From: Methanogenium marinum
GTDB lineage: Archaea; Halobacteriota; Methanomicrobia; Methanomicrobiales; Methanomicrobiaceae
Reading direction: 5' to 3'
NCBI RefSeq assembly: GCF_028912405.1
Contig: NZ_JAKELO010000002.1
Coordinates: 868,001 to 932,000 of the forward strand
Length of the DNA: 64,000 nt
This document shows positions 62,871-64,000 of the stretch, piece after piece. Below the pieces are notes generated by a model that was given only the letters and a program-made list of their open reading frames with translations, was not told the DNA's origin and made no database searches. The stretch's first letter is position 1, and each line of letters starts with the position of its first letter. The translations under genes were made by a program, and so were the position numbers.

Positions 62871-63049
62871 CGTGGTACATGGTGTGTATGGTGGACATAT
62901 GATTATTGTGTATCAGTATGAGACCGGTGTGGATACGATGCACCGATACGGTTGCAACACCATTGCCAACCTGACATCCACTCCCCATTTCAGTATAATA
63001 AAAATTACCTTAAACCGTCAAAACACATACGATACTCAGGATTGTGAAT

Positions 63050-64000
63050 ATGACTATGGACTCAGGAGAACTGAAGATGGGATGGGCCCGGCAGTACATG
63101 CCAGTCCTCGCAGAGATTCGCAAGCGGTTTGAAAAAGAACAACCACTTGCAGGGGCCACCGTCGGTATGGCACTCCACGTGGAGGCAAAAACTGCGGTTC
63201 TTGTAGAGACAATGGCCGCCGGCGGGGCAGAGGTGCACATCACCGGATGCAACCCTCTCTCCACGCAGGATGATGTGGCACAGGCACTCGGACGGGTGCC
63301 CGGAGTGCACTGCTATGCAACACGCGGGTGCGATATAGAGGAGTATTATGCCGCAATGGACAAGGTCCTCGATGCGTCCCCAAATGTCACCATTGATGAT
63401 GGTATGGATCTCATCCACCGTATACACACACTTCGACGGGATCTCCTTGGAAGTGTCATCGGCGGGTGCGAGGAGACAACCACCGGTATCCAGCGCCTGC
63501 GGGCAATGGCAGACGAAGGCGCCCTTGAGTTTCCGGTCCTCGCAGTTAACGATACCCCGATGAAACGCTCCTTTGACAATATTCATGGCACAGGTGAGAG
63601 CGCTCTTTCCTCCATCATGATCACAACCAACACCCTCATCGGTGGAAAGTGGTTTGTGGTAGCAGGATACGGCTACTGCGGCCGCGGACTGGCACGGATG
63701 GCACACGGTCTTGGTGCAAAGGTAATCGTCACCGAAGTAGATCCTCGCCGTGCCCTTGAAGCACACATGGATGGCTATCAGGTGATGACCATGAAAGAGG
63801 CAGCGGCCATCGGTGAGATTTTTGTGACGACGACCGGCAACACCTCCATCATCACCGGGGAACACTTCCCGCTGATGAGAAATGGTGCAATTCTTTCAAA
63901 CGCCGGCCACTTCAACGTGGAAATTGACATCCCGTGGTTGGAAGAACATGCAGAGACAAAAGAGACACGGGACAGCATCGACACGTATCTTGTGAACGGC
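63050..64000 (+). CDS. ahcY: adenosylhomocysteinase / S-inosylhomocysteine hydrolase, partial
   Basis: The open frame from ATG 63050 runs to the window end (317 codons). [49 protein letters not shown] and the NAD-binding [17 protein letters not shown], then [15 protein letters not shown], are typical of the family. In methanogens tested, this enzyme prefers S-inosylhomocysteine after deamination. It would clear the S-adenosylhomocysteine made by SAM-dependent methylation. The C-terminus is outside the window. Confidence 0.95.
   Translation, partial: MTMDSGELKMGWARQYMPVLAEIRKRFEKEQPLAGATVGMALHVEAKTAVLVETMAAGGAEVHITGCNPLSTQDDVAQALGRVPGVHCYATRGCDIEEYYAAMDKVLDASPNVTIDDGMDLIHRIHTLRRDLLGSVIGGCEETTTGIQRLRAMADEGALEFPVLAVNDTPMKRSFDNIHGTGESALSSIMITTNTLIGGKWFVVAGYGYCGRGLARMAHGLGAKVIVTEVDPRRALEAHMDGYQVMTMKEAAAIGEIFVTTTGNTSIITGEHFPLMRNGAILSNAGHFNVEIDIPWLEEHAETKETRDSIDTYLVNG

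Noticed and set aside
1..64000. CRISPR array or insertion sequence
   Set aside because: No regularly spaced short repeats and no transposase-like frames or terminal inverted repeats were seen.

Overview
This window comes from a hydrogen- and formate-type methanogenic archaeon of the order Methanomicrobiales, probably family Methanomicrobiaceae. The evidence is a complete mcr operon (mcrBDCGA), a complete mtr operon, formylmethanofuran dehydrogenase genes fused into one operon with heterodisulfide reductase and mvhD but without mvhA or mvhG, an FdhB-type F420 subunit, coenzyme B biosynthesis genes and an archaeal (non-DAHP) shikimate pathway. Ribosome binding sites are of the GGAGGTGAT type. 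I saw no rRNA, tRNA, insertion sequence or CRISPR array.

Layout: (1) 1-2784: a truncated HTH-FHA regulator, a doubtful degraded membrane ORF, an unknown gene and a tRNA methylthiotransferase. (2) 2812-11162, minus: an aromatic amino acid operon reading aroA'-aroA'-aroB'-tyrA-pheA-aroA-aroKE fusion-aroC, with most genes overlapping by 4 bases; no 3-dehydroquinate dehydratase is present. (3) 11473-14020, plus: de novo NAD synthesis nadX-nadA-nadC, with nadA broken by one extra base. (4) 14461-20097, minus: mtrEDCBAF-(mtrA/mtrG fusion)-mtrH. (5) 20298-25215, minus: mcrBDCGA. (6) 25637-29544: a siroheme-reductase-like gene divergent from an FdhA-like gene that has lost its catalytic cysteine plus an FdhB. 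(7) 29766-31559: a ClC chloride channel. (8) 32081-41767, minus: fwdG-fwdF-hdrC-hdrB-hdrA-mvhD-fwdD-fwdB-fwdA-fwdC. (9) 42201-45438, plus: a small unknown gene and two moeA genes for the Mo/W cofactor that Fwd and Fdh need. (10) 46117-46998: ftr. (11) 47088-55720, plus: one tight gene string with two marker-11 family proteins, a radical SAM protein, an IorA-like TPP enzyme, aksA, aksD, aksE, an unknown gene and aksF. (12) 55850-64000: nfo, endA, trpS, pheS, pheT, hisF (minus) and the start of an adenosylhomocysteinase gene.

Working together, Fwd, Ftr, Mtr, Mcr and Hdr cover most of the CO2-to-methane pathway; mch, mtd and mer lie elsewhere. The Fwd-Hdr-MvhD operon fits the electron-bifurcating loop that returns low-potential electrons from Hdr to the first CO2 reduction. 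The aks genes make the chain of coenzyme B, the Mcr co-substrate.

The strongest unusual signal is the gene at 15512-16252 in the mtrG position. It encodes a full MtrA corrinoid domain joined to MtrG. The MtrA part is 97.7% identical in DNA to the real mtrA next door (12 differences in 520 bases, only one changing an amino acid). This predicts an Mtr complex with extra cobamide-binding domains. Other candidates are the IorA-like enzyme and two unknown proteins in the aks string as missing coenzyme B steps, the catalytically dead FdhA with FdhB facing a siroheme protein, a shikimate kinase-dehydrogenase fusion, and the nadA frameshift.
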